The notes: generated from the sequence alone by a model not told the origin. A DNA stretch of 64,000 bases from Parafrankia sp041008525 (GCF_041008525.1 NZ_JBFLUG010000012.1:37188-101187); one strand, 5' to 3'; shown: positions 33,649-43,373, numbered from the stretch's first letter. Program-made: numbers and translations.

Positions 33649-34764
33649 TCAGGGCCGCCCCGACGCGAGCTCTGGCAGGAACTCGCCAGCGAGATAGCGC
33701 CGGGCCAGCTCCGCGCTGTCCCGCGCGTAGGCGGCGGGGTCGGGCACGGCATCGGAGTGGGGGTGGGTGCCGAGCCAGCCGACGAGCAGCAGCCGACGCA
33801 GCAGGACCAGCGTCGGCACCATCCCCCGGTCGGACGGGTCGAGCCGCCGATGGGCCTGGTAGGCGTCCAGCCAGGCACCGACCAGACCGGGCAGCACCGG
33901 GCTGTGCTCGATGAAGGACAGCGCGGCCGCGAGATCGTAGAGGAACCAGCCGAAGCCGCAGTCGTCGAAGTCGAGCAGATGGATCACACCGCCGCTGCCG
34001 CCACCGCTGCTGCCGCTGCCACCGCTGCCGCTCCCGGGCGCCGGTGACCCGATCAGGAGGTTGGCCAGCCGCATGTCGGCATGGATCAGGCCGGCTCGGT
34101 CGGCGCCCTCACCGTAGGCCGCGAGTCGGCGCTCGATCGCCTCCGCCGCCGGCTCCAGCACCGCCAGGACCGGCCCCGCCTCGGCACCCAGTGCGGCTGC
34201 CACGCCCGCCCGCCAGCTCCCCCAGCGCCCGGCCGGCCCCAACGTCGTCCGCCACGACCAGGAGAACCGGCGGAAGCCGACCGGCCGCGGCCAGCGCCCC
34301 GCATGCCCGTGCAGACGGCCCGCCATGTCGCCGAGAACACCGAAGGACGACACCAGCGCCGCGTCGTCGCCGGGTTCCGGCGCGGTGCCCTCGACCCAGG
34401 CGAAGAGCACGCCGTGCCGGGCCGCCGGGCCCGACCGGACGGTGGTCAGCGCCGATCCGGCCCGGTTGCGCACCACCGGCGGCGTGGCTACGACCCCCTC
34501 GGCCCGCAGCGCCTCCACCCAGGCCAGCTCGGCGGCGATCTCGGCAGCGCCGTGGTAACCGGGCCGGTGCAGCCGCAGGGCCCACCGGCGCCCGCTGGAC
34601 GGGTCCTCCACCCGGTACGTCAGGTTCTCCGAGATGGTGTGCAGGACGGCGACCGGGGCCGGCCCGAGATCGTAGGCGGCGAGGACGTCGCCGAGCAGCC
34701 CGGCGAGATCCAGCAGCTCTCCGGTGACCACCTGGTCGGCGCCACTGCCAGACCCCACACCCAC
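33649..34764 (-). CDS. APH/ThrB-type phosphotransferase
   Basis: 371 residues from a GTG with GGGAGG five bases upstream. The protein-kinase-like small-molecule kinase fold is supported by LTYRVEDPSSGRRWALRLHRPGY (nucleotide Lys-type strand), catalytic GLIHADMRLANLL and metal-binding HLLDFDDCGFGWFLYDLA. The pattern is closest to homoserine-kinase-II/SrkA-like members, which phosphorylate small hydroxylated molecules or stress-kinase targets. A Gly/Ser-rich insert (GSGSGGSGSSGGGSGG) lies between the two catalytic motifs. Substrate unknown. Confidence 0.85.
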   Translation of the reverse strand: MGVGSGSGADQVVTGELLDLAGLLGDVLAAYDLGPAPVAVLHTISENLTYRVEDPSSGRRWALRLHRPGYHGAAEIAAELAWVEALRAEGVVATPPVVRNRAGSALTTVRSGPAARHGVLFAWVEGTAPEPGDDAALVSSFGVLGDMAGRLHGHAGRWPRPVGFRRFSWSWRTTLGPAGRWGSWRAGVAAALGAEAGPVLAVLEPAAEAIERRLAAYGEGADRAGLIHADMRLANLLIGSPAPGSGSGGSGSSGGGSGGVIHLLDFDDCGFGWFLYDLAAALSFIEHSPVLPGLVGAWLDAYQAHRRLDPSDRGMVPTLVLLRRLLLVGWLGTHPHSDAVPDPAAYARDSAELARRYLAGEFLPELASGRP

Positions 34765-35072
34765 CTGTCCTCCCTCAGCCCGCGCGGCGCGGCCGGTGCC
34801 CGCCGTCGACGCCCAGAGGTTAGTGCCGCGATCACGCCGTCCGCCGCGGCCCGGTACCGCCTCCTTCGGCCGGAGCACCGGCCGAACCACCGGCCGAAGG
34901 CACCGCCCGTCCGGCGGAATCCGTTGTCGCCGAGGTATCGCGGGGCCTTCCCGGAAGGGGCGGGCAGTGTGCCCGGGTTCCCGCCGAATACCACTCCCAG
35001 GGCGACCGAAAACCCCCCCGACCAGCCTCTGGCGAGATATCATTGGATAGTTGCACATTGAGGGGAGCCGAT
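34765..35072. other. Non-coding gap with inverted repeat
   Basis: No gene seen. Perfect 11-bp arms CCTTCGGCCGG (34863-34873) and CCGGCCGAAGG (34890-34900) enclose a third partial copy of the arm. The repeat could be a regulatory site for the divergent kinase and SWIM-protein genes. Confidence 0.5.
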
Positions 35073-35408
35073 ATGGAAGTTCCCACCTCCGCCACCTTCT
35101 GCCTGCGCTGCGGGCGAGCCCTCACCAGCCCGCCCAGCGTCGCCACCGGCTTCGGCCCCGACTGCACCCGGCACTTTCGCCGGGCAGCTCCCGCCCTCCC
35201 GGGCTTCACCCCACGCCAGGTCGAGGATGCCCTCGAACTGCTCGAGCTCGGCGGCCTCGCACCGCTGCGAGGCAGGCGGGTCTGGCTCACCGTCGGCCAT
35301 CACGGCACCACCTACCGCACCGCCTCCACCGGCCAGTGCACCTGCATGGCCGGCATTCACGGAAAGCCCTGCTATCACGTCGCGGCGGTGCGTCTCATCG
35401 CCGCGTGA
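35073..35408 (+). CDS. SWIM-type zinc-finger mini-protein
   Basis: 111 residues; ATG preceded by GAGGGGAG. The N-terminus has a treble-clef-like CLRCGRALTSPPSVATGFGPDC. The C-terminus has a SWIM-like CTCMAGIHGKPCYHVAAV (CxC...CxH), a zinc motif found in DNA- or protein-binding proteins including transposases and SWI/SNF-associated proteins. A hydrophobic/basic core (VWLTVGHHGTTYRTA) links them. It resembles small actinobacterial SWIM proteins of unknown role. It could come from a mobile element, but no transposase is near. Confidence 0.75.
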   Translation: MEVPTSATFCLRCGRALTSPPSVATGFGPDCTRHFRRAAPALPGFTPRQVEDALELLELGGLAPLRGRRVWLTVGHHGTTYRTASTGQCTCMAGIHGKPCYHVAAVRLIAA

Positions 35409-35517
35409 ATGTGCCGTCGGCGGCCCGGCGCGGGAATTCTCCGGCGCACTCGGCGTGGGGGTTCCCGCACCGGGCCGCTTTCCGGCCAGCAGCCACGGTC
35501 AGGAGGACCAGCGAAAG

Positions 35518-36750
35518 TCAGTGGTGTGTGTTGGCGGGGTGGCCGGGCCCCGCCCGGCCCACCAGGCAGCCGGCCCGGTCGATGACGAGGACGTCGACGT
35601 CCACCGGCGCCTCCCGCAGGATCTCCCGGGCGGTGCGCAGCGCGCCGGCGGCGATGAGGTCGCCGAGCGCGATGCCGTCGTCCAGGCAGATCCGCAGCGC
35701 GCCGAGCGCGGTGTTGGCCCGAAGCACCCGGTCCTGGAGATCGGCGTCCGCGCCGCCGCCCCGCGCGAGCGCGGCAAGGCCGGCCAGGTCGACGCTGGAA
35801 CGGCCCGAGTGCAGGTCGAGGTGGCCCGCGGCGAGCTTCGCCAGCTTGCCGACCCCGCCCACGACCGTCAGCTGCGGGACGGGGTGGCGCCGCAGGTACT
35901 TCAGGACGGCGCCGGCGAAGTCACCCATGTCGAGCAGGGCCTCGTCGGCGAGCCCGAGCACATCCCGCGCGACCTGCTCGGACGTGCTGCCGGTGCACGC
36001 GGCCACCCGCCGGTGACCCGCCGCTCGGGCGACGTCGATGCCGCGGCGGATGCTGTCGATCCAGGCCGAGCAGGAGTACGGCACGACGATCCCGGTCGTG
36101 CCGAGGATCGACAGCCCACCGAGAATGCCCAGCCGGGGGTTCCAGGTGCGGGTCGCGAGGTCCTCCCCGCCGTCCACACTGATCTCGATCTCGACATCCA
36201 CGGTGGCTTCGGGGTGCTGCGCGGCGACCGCCGCGACGGCGGTGCGCATCATCCGCCGCGGAACGGGGTTGATCGCCGGCTCGCCCACCGCCAGCGGAAG
36301 GCCTGGTCTGGTCACCGTGCCCACCCCGGCACCGGCACGGAACACCACACCGCTGCCCGGCCTACCGGGCCGCACCACGGCGGTCACCACGGCGCCGTGG
36401 GTGACGTCGGGGTCGTCCCCGGCGTCCTTGACGACGGAGGCGGTGGCCCAGCCGGGCCGGAGCGCCTCGCGGGCCAGCGCGAAGGCCGGCCGCGCACCGC
36501 CAGGCAGGGTGATCGTCACCGGGTCGGGGAAGTCGCCGGTCAGCAGGGCCGTGTACGCGGCCGTCGTCGCGGCGGTCGCGCAGGCGCCGGTGGTCCAGCC
36601 GTACCGCAGCGCGCCCCGGTCGGGCCCGGGCCGCCGGCGGGCCCCGCCGGGCGCCGGTTCGCCAGGCATCTGATCGCCGGGTGCTGGTTCACCCGGTGCT
36701 GGTTCACCGGGCTGGTGCCCGGCGGCTTCCCGGGCTGGTCCGCCGCCCAT
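35518..36750 (-). CDS. cbiD: Cobalt-precorrin-5B (C1)-methyltransferase CbiD
   Basis: 410 residues. CbiD signature: YGWTTGACATAATTAAY, VVKDAGDDPDVTHGAVV, INPVPRRMM, LGILGGLSILGTTGIVVPYSCSAWIDSI, GSTSEQVARDVLGL and GGVGKLAKLAAGHLDLHS. The enzyme methylates C1 during ring contraction in corrin synthesis. The N-terminus carries a repeated GEPAPGE stretch from 6-12-bp DNA repeats, and an internal ATG at 36669 would remove most of it. It lies eight bases after cobH and both read leftward, so they form an operon. No other cob genes are in the window. Confidence 0.93.
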   Translation of the reverse strand: MGGGPAREAAGHQPGEPAPGEPAPGDQMPGEPAPGGARRRPGPDRGALRYGWTTGACATAATTAAYTALLTGDFPDPVTITLPGGARPAFALAREALRPGWATASVVKDAGDDPDVTHGAVVTAVVRPGRPGSGVVFRAGAGVGTVTRPGLPLAVGEPAINPVPRRMMRTAVAAVAAQHPEATVDVEIEISVDGGEDLATRTWNPRLGILGGLSILGTTGIVVPYSCSAWIDSIRRGIDVARAAGHRRVAACTGSTSEQVARDVLGLADEALLDMGDFAGAVLKYLRRHPVPQLTVVGGVGKLAKLAAGHLDLHSGRSSVDLAGLAALARGGGADADLQDRVLRANTALGALRICLDDGIALGDLIAAGALRTAREILREAPVDVDVLVIDRAGCLVGRAGPGHPANTHH

Positions 36751-36758
36751 CGGGCGGG

Positions 36759-37385
36759 TCAGTCCGCGTCGAGCGCGAGGGCGTTCACCGCGGCGGCGGC
36801 GATCGCGCTGCCGCCGCGGCGCCCGCGCACCACCAGGTACTCAAGCCCGCTCGGAGAACTCGCGAGGGCTTCCTTGGACTCCGCGGCACCGACGAAGCCG
36901 ACCGGGACACCGATGACCGCCGCGGGCCGGGGCGCACCGCCTTCGACCAGTTCGAGCAGGCGGTACAGCGCCGTCGGCGCGTTGCCGACGACCACGACGG
37001 CGCCACCGAGATGGTCCTGCCACAGCTCGACCGCGGCCGCGGAGCGGGTGGTGCCCGCCCGGCGGGCGATCTCGGGCACCCGCGGGTCGGAGAGAGTGCA
37101 GATCACGGCGTTACCCGCCGGCAACCGACGGCGGATGACGCCGGCGGCGACCATCTCGGTGTCGCACAGCACCGGTGCGCCGCCGACAAGCGCTGACCGC
37201 GCGGCGGTCGCGACACCCGCGGAGCAGCCGATGTCGTCGGTGAGATCGACCATCCCGCAGGCGTGGATCATGCGCACGGCCACCCGGGCGATGTCCGCCG
37301 GCAGGCTGCGCAGGTCCGCCTCGGCGCGGATCGTCGCGAACGACTCGCGGTAGATCTCGGCGGCGTCCCGCAGATAGCCGGTCAT
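36759..37385 (-). CDS. cobH: Precorrin-8X methylmutase
   Basis: 208 residues. The protein moves the C11 methyl to C12 to give hydrogenobyrinate (CobH) or cobyrinate (CbiC). YLRDAAEIYRESFATIRAEADL is the family N-terminus and RMIHACGMVD holds the catalytic His at about residue 43. DTEMVAAGV, VVVVGNAPTALYRLLELV and VIGVPVGFVGAAESKEAL complete the pattern. The ATG at 37385 gives the usual length. Because cbiD is adjacent, the cobalt-early name cbiC may suit as well; the sequence alone does not separate the two. Confidence 0.94.
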   Translation of the reverse strand: MTGYLRDAAEIYRESFATIRAEADLRSLPADIARVAVRMIHACGMVDLTDDIGCSAGVATAARSALVGGAPVLCDTEMVAAGVIRRRLPAGNAVICTLSDPRVPEIARRAGTTRSAAAVELWQDHLGGAVVVVGNAPTALYRLLELVEGGAPRPAAVIGVPVGFVGAAESKEALASSPSGLEYLVVRGRRGGSAIAAAAVNALALDAD

Positions 37386-37626
37386 CGCGCGGCGGCCGGG
37401 CAGAGCGGACGGGCGTACACCTCCGGAGCATATGCGGGCAGGTCGCCGGGGCGCACCTGGCGCGGCGGCGCGGGGTGCGGCCCGGAGCGCGGCGTGCGGC
37501 GCGGCCGGGTCGGCGAGCGCGAGGGTTCTGTCCGACCGGAGCCGTATCGTCGCGGTGTCCCGCCAGCCCGCCCTTGTGTGGCCGGCGGGAGCTCCGCGCC
37601 ACCTGACCCACTTGCCGGAGGAGCCG

Positions 37627-40600
37627 ATGCCCGCCCTCGACCAGGTCAAAAGCCGGTCCCTGCGTCTGCTGGACTATCTGGCCGCCCTCGCCACCGATCT
37701 GCGCGGCGCCCCGCGGCGCCGGCTGGCCGAGTACGACCCGGCGCCGGTGCTGCCCCGTGACGTGCCGTCCCACCCCCAGGTGAAGCTGGGTCCCGGGCAG
37801 ACGCGGGAGAGCTGGCTGGAGGTGGGCAAGGTCTCGGCTCCCGTACCGCCGCGGATCCCCCGCGCGCTGTACGCCTACCTGGGCGGGGTGGACGTCCGGC
37901 CCGACCTGCCGCCTGCCCTGCCCGCCGACCTGCGCGAGCGGGCCGCGCAGCGGGGGGACGATCCGGAGGCCGTCACCCGGGCCCACGACCGCTGGCTCCG
38001 GGAGGCGTGGCAGCCCTGGGCGCCCGCCGCCCGCGCCGCGTATGCCGCGCGTGGTCTCTACGAGCGGCTGTTCGACCTGCGGCTGCGCCACAGCCACGAC
38101 ACCACCGGCCTGCAGCTCGTGTGGGGCCATTCGCTGCTCAGCTGGCGGGTCGCCGCCGCCGGGGGCGAGCAGGTCATCGTCGAACACCCCCTGCTGATCA
38201 CCCCGGTCCGGCTGGACGTCGACCAGGACGACGGCGTCATCCGGGTGCTGGTCGACGGCACCACCTCGGTGGAGACCGACCCGGTGCGCGGCCTGGAGGC
38301 GCCGGAGCTGCGCGAGCTGCCCGCCCTGCGCGACCGGCTGCGCACCAGCCCGCCGGACGTCTGGGAGCCTGCCGAGCTCGCCCAGCTGCACGCCCAGCTG
38401 GCCGCCCCGCTCGGGCTGGACGCGGCGGTCCTCGACGGGCCCGACCTGCCGCCGCCCGGGCCCAGTGCCCGGGTCGTCGACACCTGGGCACTGTTCCTGC
38501 GCCCGCGGCCGACGACCGGCGCCCGTTTCTACAGCGAGCTTCGGGAGGCGATGGCCGAGCGCGACTTCCTGCCCGAGGCGGTGGCGGCCGTCGTCGCCAC
38601 GGAGTCGCTGGTGGCGGAGGCCCTCGGCGACGCCCACAGCGGCTGGGACGGGCCCGGCCGCGGCGACCTGGGCGCAGGCGGAGTGGGGCCGGGGCACCCC
38701 GGCGGTCCGGACGGGGCCGACGACGGGTGGGCCGCCACCGGCGCTCGGCTGCTCATGCCGCTGCCGACCAACGACGACCAGGAACGGGTCGCCGCACAGC
38801 TCGCGACCGCGCGCGGCGTCACCGTGCAGGGCCCGCCGGGCACCGGGAAGAGCCACACCATCGCGAACCTGGTGTGTCATCTCGTGGCGCACGGGCGCCG
38901 CGTGCTCGTCACCGCGCAGGACGAGCAGGCCCTGGTCGTCCTGCAGGAGAAGATTCCCGCCGAGCTGCGGCACCTGTCCGTGGCGGTTCTCGGTTCCAGC
39001 CAGGCCCACATCGAGCAGCTGCGGGCGTCCGTCGTGGAGATCCAGTCCGCGGTCGGCGACGTGGATCTCGCCCGGGAGGCCCGCCAGGTCGAGCGGCTCG
39101 CGGCGGAGCTCGACGCGGTGCGATCCCGGACCAGGGCGCTGGAGCTGGACCTCGTCGAGCTGCTGCGCGGCGAGGAGCACGAGTTCGATCTTCCGCACGG
39201 CCGGGTGCGGGCCGCGGGCGTCTCCGAGTGGCTCGCGGCCAACGAGGCCGCCCTCGGCGCCGTGCCGGACCGGCTCGACCCCGACACGCCGCCGCCGCTG
39301 CGGCCCGACGAGCTCGCCGAGCTGTTCGCGCTGGCCCGCGGCATACCCGAGGCGGAGGCCACCGCCGCCGGCCAGGCGCTGCCGGACCCGGCCGCGCTGC
39401 CCGGCGCCGGCCCGTTGGCGGCCCTGTTCGACCGGCTGGACCGGCTCGACGCGGAGGTGGCCGACGGCGAGCGGGCCGGGCTGGCCTCCGCGGCGGTCGA
39501 CCGGCTCGGCGACGCCGGGATCGCCGCACTGCGCGCCGAGGTCCTGGCGGGCGCCGCGGAGCTCGGCCCGCTGGAGGAGCCGTGGCTGGTGACCCTGCGC
39601 GACCAGTGCGCCTCCTCGCCCCGGCTGGCCGACTTCTGGCGGGTGCAGGCGCAGGAGCTCGCGGCAGCGGTCGCCGACCTGCACGCCCTGCGGGGAGCGC
39701 TCTTCGGGCACCGCGTCGACCTTCCCGCCGGCGACCCCCGGGCCCAGCTGGACCTGCTCGGCGAGCTGCGCACCCGCTTCGCCGCCGGCCGCGGCCTGCC
39801 CCGCTTCGGCGGGCGGGAGCTCCGCGACTTCGCCGACCAGCTCCACATCGACGGCTACCCGGCGCGGACTGTCGAAGACCTGGATGTCGCCGCCGCCGCG
39901 ATCACCGGCCGGCTTCGGGTCAGCGCCGTCCTCGGCCGCTACACGGACGTGGCCGGCCAGCTAGGCGCCCCTCCCATCACCGACGGGCTCGGCATCGACC
40001 CAGGCACCACCGGCGGCTATGGCACCGATGGTCCGGGAGGCGGCGGTCCGGGAGGCGGCGGTCCAGGTGCCGGCAGTCCGGCGCAGGCGGCGTTCGCCGT
40101 GCTTCCCGCGCTGGACGCGGCCAGCGACCGGATGACGTCCGCGCTGGTCTGGGAGGCGGGTCCCGGCCGGGAGCTGGCGGCCCGGCTGGCCGCCCTGTTC
40201 CGGGAGGTGCCGCCCCGCCCGAGTTCCGCCGACCTGCTCCGCCACGCCGACCTGCTCGGTCTCGCCGGCACCCGGATCGCCCAGCAGGCGGCGCAGGCGG
40301 AACTCACCGGGCTCACCGAACAGGTGCGGGCCGGCCGCGCCGCGGCGGCGGCCAGCCCGCTGTGGACGGAGCTCGGCGACACGCTCTCCCGCCGGGATCT
40401 GGCCGGCTGGGCGCGTGCGCTCGACACCGCCGCCCGGCTGCGGGGGCTACGGCCCGCGGTCGACCGTCGCGTCGAGCTGGCCGAGCGCCTCGCCGTCGCG
40501 GCCCCCCGCTGGGCCGCCCGGGTGCTGTCCACCGGCGCGGACCCGGCGATCTGCGGAGATCCCGAACAGCTGGCAGCGCTGTGGCGGTGGCGCCAGGCCG

Positions 40601-42846
40601 AGACCTGGCTCGCCGACCTGCACGCCGGCGCGGACATCCCGGCCCTGCAACGACGCCTGGACGCCTCGACCGAGGCCGGTCGCCGCCTCGTGCTCGACGT
40701 GGCCCGCCGCTCGGCCCGACTCGCGCTCGCCCGCAACCTCGGCTCGGAACAGCGCCAGGCACTCACCGGATGGGTCCAGGCACTCAGCCGCGTCGGCAAG
40801 GGAACGGGCCGGTTCGCCGGCCGGTGGCGGGCCGAGGCCCGCACCCACATGACCGCGGCGATGGGTGCCGTCCCGATCTGGATCATGCCGATCCACCGGG
40901 TGATGGAGAGCTTCGATCCTCGGGTGAACGACCCGTTCGACGTCGTCATCGTCGACGAGTCCAGCCAGTGCGACGTGCTCTCGCTCGGCGTGCTGAGCCT
41001 CGGCCGCAAGGCCGTCGTCGTCGGCGACGACCAGCAGACCAGCCCGTCCGCCGTCGGCATCCCGCGGGAGCGGGTGTTCACCCTGATCGAGGATCACCTG
41101 CCCGACGTCGCCCACCGCTCGCTGCTGGATGTCGAGGCCAGCCTCTACGACACCGCGGCCCGGGTCTTCCCGCGGACGGTGGTGCTCAAGGAGCACTTCC
41201 GCTGCCTGCCCGAGATCATCGGCTTCTCGAACCGGTTCTACGACCACCAGATCCTGCCGCTGCGGGAGACACCGCGGGTCACGGTCGGGCCGGCGCTGCG
41301 CCCTGTCCGGGTCGCGGGCGGGGGCCGGGCGCCGGGCCGTTTCGGCGACGCCAACGAGGTGGAGGCGGGCGCCGTCGTCGACCAGATCATCGCCTGCTGC
41401 GCCGATCCCGCCTATGACGGCATGACCTTCGGAGTCGTGACCCTGCTCGGCGCCGGCCAGCCGCGGCTGATCGAGCACAGCCTGGTCGAGAAGCTGGGCG
41501 AGGAGGAGTACGTCCGGCGCCGGATCCGCGTCGGCGACCCGTACCAGTTCCAGGGCGACGAACGCGACGTGATCTTCCTGTCCGTCGTCGCCGACGACAA
41601 CCGCTCGGCGGCGACCCGGCGGCGCGACATGCAACGGGTGAACGTGGCGGCGAGCCGGGCCCGTGACCAGCTCTGGGTGTTCCACACCGTGGCACCCGAG
41701 ACGCTGCGCGACGACGACGTCCGCCGCCAGCTGATCGAGTACATGTACGCGGCGCCGGCCGCGCGGGAGGTCACCCGGCTCGTCGACCTGTGCGAGAGCG
41801 AGTTCGAACGGGCCGTCCTGCGCGAGATCCTGGCCCGCGGCTACCGGGTGCGCCCGCAGCATCCGGTGGGGCGGTTCCGGATCGACCTGGTCGTCGAAGG
41901 CGAGTCCAACCGGCTCGCCGTCGAGTGCGACGGCGACCGCTACCACGGCCCCGACCAGTGGGAGGCCGACCTGCGCCGCCAGCGGATCCTCGAACGGCTC
42001 GGCTGGACCTTCTGGCGGATCAGGGGTTCCGAGTTCTACCGGCAGCCCACCCGCACGCTCGAGGGCCTCTGGCACCGGCTCGACCAGATGGGCATCCGCC
42101 CCGCACCGGCGCCCACGCCTGTTCCGGTTCCCGCTCCGTCGCCCCTCCCGGCTCCCTCGCCGACGCCGCTGCCAGGTCCAGTCCGCACGCCCGCTCCGTC
42201 CGGGGCGCTGTCGACCGCGCCGGCCACCACCAGGCCGGCGGTACCCGGGCAACGGCCCGTCCCGCCGGTCGCCCCCGCCCCCGCCCCCGGGGCCGGGGCC
42301 GGGCCGACGATCGACCTACCGAGCGGATTCCGCCACGCGGGATGGGTGCGCCGAGAGGAGGCCGAGGCCGTCCTCGCCGCGCTCGCCCTCGCCCGGGACG
42401 TGCCGATCAGCGCGACAGGTGGCCGCGCCCGGGTCATCGCCATCGACCCCTGTGATCGTTGGTCTCCGGCCGCCCCGGCCCACGGTTCCGCGCCGGGCGA
42501 CACCGAGTTCGCCCCCGAGGCCGCTGTCGTGCTGCGCCCCCGCGCCAACCCCGGAGCCGGTGGCCGCCGGATCCTCTGGCTGACCCAGCGGGAGGCACAG
42601 GCCGTCCTGCGCGCTGTGGATCGCGCCCAGGACCAGCCGGTCAGCGCACGGTCCGGGACCGGCGGGCCCGGTACGCCGGGGGCCGGCGCGGCGCACGGGC
42701 TGGTCCAGTACTTCCCGGCGGAGTCGGAGGCCGCCCGGCGGTACGGCTCGGTGGCCCGGTTGCTGCGCCCCGGCCACGCCGGCCACGCCGGCCACGCCGG
42801 CCACGCCGACCGGGCCGCGGGCGGCAGCGGCGAAGCTACCCTCTAG
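37627..42846 (+). CDS. Large SF1 helicase with C-terminal Vsr/DUF559-like nuclease
   Basis: 1739 residues; ATG after CCGGAGGAG. About 400 N-terminal residues precede the helicase core. Core motifs: Walker A VQGPPGTGKSHTIANL (about 400-415), a long helical insertion, Walker B VVIVDESSQCD (about 1106), VVVGDDQQTSPS (1132), LKEHFRCLPEIIGFSNRF, YQFQGDERDVIFLSVVADD and NVAASRARDQLWVFH. A PD-(D/E)XK-type nuclease of the Vsr/MTES_1575 kind follows at about 1388-1490 (SEFERAVL, RFRIDLVV, LAVECDGDRYHG). A Pro-rich linker leads to two copies of a short helical module (WVRREEAEAVLAALALARDVPIS and WLTQREAQAVLRAVDRAQDQPVS). Similar DUF4011-helicase-Vsr proteins provide phage defence. It is divergent from cobH. 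Confidence 0.88.
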   Translation: MPALDQVKSRSLRLLDYLAALATDLRGAPRRRLAEYDPAPVLPRDVPSHPQVKLGPGQTRESWLEVGKVSAPVPPRIPRALYAYLGGVDVRPDLPPALPADLRERAAQRGDDPEAVTRAHDRWLREAWQPWAPAARAAYAARGLYERLFDLRLRHSHDTTGLQLVWGHSLLSWRVAAAGGEQVIVEHPLLITPVRLDVDQDDGVIRVLVDGTTSVETDPVRGLEAPELRELPALRDRLRTSPPDVWEPAELAQLHAQLAAPLGLDAAVLDGPDLPPPGPSARVVDTWALFLRPRPTTGARFYSELREAMAERDFLPEAVAAVVATESLVAEALGDAHSGWDGPGRGDLGAGGVGPGHPGGPDGADDGWAATGARLLMPLPTNDDQERVAAQLATARGVTVQGPPGTGKSHTIANLVCHLVAHGRRVLVTAQDEQALVVLQEKIPAELRHLSVAVLGSSQAHIEQLRASVVEIQSAVGDVDLAREARQVERLAAELDAVRSRTRALELDLVELLRGEEHEFDLPHGRVRAAGVSEWLAANEAALGAVPDRLDPDTPPPLRPDELAELFALARGIPEAEATAAGQALPDPAALPGAGPLAALFDRLDRLDAEVADGERAGLASAAVDRLGDAGIAALRAEVLAGAAELGPLEEPWLVTLRDQCASSPRLADFWRVQAQELAAAVADLHALRGALFGHRVDLPAGDPRAQLDLLGELRTRFAAGRGLPRFGGRELRDFADQLHIDGYPARTVEDLDVAAAAITGRLRVSAVLGRYTDVAGQLGAPPITDGLGIDPGTTGGYGTDGPGGGGPGGGGPGAGSPAQAAFAVLPALDAASDRMTSALVWEAGPGRELAARLAALFREVPPRPSSADLLRHADLLGLAGTRIAQQAAQAELTGLTEQVRAGRAAAAASPLWTELGDTLSRRDLAGWARALDTAARLRGLRPAVDRRVELAERLAVAAPRWAARVLSTGADPAICGDPEQLAALWRWRQAETWLADLHAGADIPALQRRLDASTEAGRRLVLDVARRSARLALARNLGSEQRQALTGWVQALSRVGKGTGRFAGRWRAEARTHMTAAMGAVPIWIMPIHRVMESFDPRVNDPFDVVIVDESSQCDVLSLGVLSLGRKAVVVGDDQQTSPSAVGIPRERVFTLIEDHLPDVAHRSLLDVEASLYDTAARVFPRTVVLKEHFRCLPEIIGFSNRFYDHQILPLRETPRVTVGPALRPVRVAGGGRAPGRFGDANEVEAGAVVDQIIACCADPAYDGMTFGVVTLLGAGQPRLIEHSLVEKLGEEEYVRRRIRVGDPYQFQGDERDVIFLSVVADDNRSAATRRRDMQRVNVAASRARDQLWVFHTVAPETLRDDDVRRQLIEYMYAAPAAREVTRLVDLCESEFERAVLREILARGYRVRPQHPVGRFRIDLVVEGESNRLAVECDGDRYHGPDQWEADLRRQRILERLGWTFWRIRGSEFYRQPTRTLEGLWHRLDQMGIRPAPAPTPVPVPAPSPLPAPSPTPLPGPVRTPAPSGALSTAPATTRPAVPGQRPVPPVAPAPAPGAGAGPTIDLPSGFRHAGWVRREEAEAVLAALALARDVPISATGGRARVIAIDPCDRWSPAAPAHGSAPGDTEFAPEAAVVLRPRANPGAGGRRILWLTQREAQAVLRAVDRAQDQPVSARSGTGGPGTPGAGAAHGLVQYFPAESEAARRYGSVARLLRPGHAGHAGHAGHADRAAGGSGEATL

Positions 42847-42849
42847 GTG

Positions 42850-43284
42850 ATGTCGACCCCCTTCTCCAGGCGCGCCTGGCCGCTTCTCGCGGCCATCGTC
42901 GCGGTGCTGGGGCTGGTGGGCGCGCCGGGTGCGCTGCCCCGCGGGCACGGGCAGCTGGCTGCACAGCAGTGGTCCGCAGATCTCACGCCCGCCGCCTTGT
43001 CCGCCACCGTCTCGCGGCGGGCCGCGGCGGTCGCGGAGCCCGTCAACGCGGCAGCGCCGAAGCGCGGGAACGCCCTGCGCCCGTGGCTCGACGCCCAGCC
43101 GCTGCTCGCGGGCAGCCACCACCAGCGCTCGGAACATCAGCTGCTCGGGCTGGGCGCGGCCCTGTGCGTTCTCCTTCTGAGCGCCGCCTGGCTGACGGCC
43201 CGACCCGGCACAGCCGAGCGCACCCCGCACCGCGCAGGCGGCGGCCCCGGGTCCCGCGGCCCTCCGGCGGCTTCCCGCCGCTGA
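42850..43284 (+). CDS. Small two-TM protein, unknown
   Basis: 144 residues starting four bases after the helicase-nuclease stop (GTG ATG), so possibly translated by coupling. Hydrophobic segments lie near 10-28 (PLLAAIVAVLGLVGAPGAL) and near 98-115 (LLGLGAALCVLLLSAAWLTA), with an Ala-rich extracytoplasmic stretch between them and a basic tail. No family recognised. Coupling to the helicase could mean a shared job, but the evidence is only position. Confidence 0.55.
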   Translation: MSTPFSRRAWPLLAAIVAVLGLVGAPGALPRGHGQLAAQQWSADLTPAALSATVSRRAAAVAEPVNAAAPKRGNALRPWLDAQPLLAGSHHQRSEHQLLGLGAALCVLLLSAAWLTARPGTAERTPHRAGGGPGSRGPPAASRR

Positions 43285-43373
43285 CAGCCGCCCATGCCTC
43301 GAGGACCTGAACCGGGGCCCGCCGGAGGCGTGTCCTGCCGTGCCCGTCCCGAGGCCTGCTCCCAGGAGTCGAG

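Noticed and set aside
34765..35058. Upstream extension of the APH-fold kinase gene
   Set aside because: The GTG at 34764 has an excellent GGGAGG site and the upstream part is Arg/Pro-rich filler.
37386..37626. Cobalamin riboswitch upstream of cobH
   Set aside because: No B12-box-like GCCACTG or matching stem arrangement was visible in the gap.
37111..39846. Minus-strand open frame of about 900 codons under the helicase gene
   Set aside because: Antisense artefact of codon bias; Gln/Val/Gly-rich without motifs, and it overlaps both cobH and the helicase.
42776..42816. CACGCCGGC tandem repeat as a CRISPR or minisatellite locus
   Set aside because: Nine-base repeats without spacers inside the helicase-nuclease tail, coding for HAG repeats; ordinary low-complexity coding.
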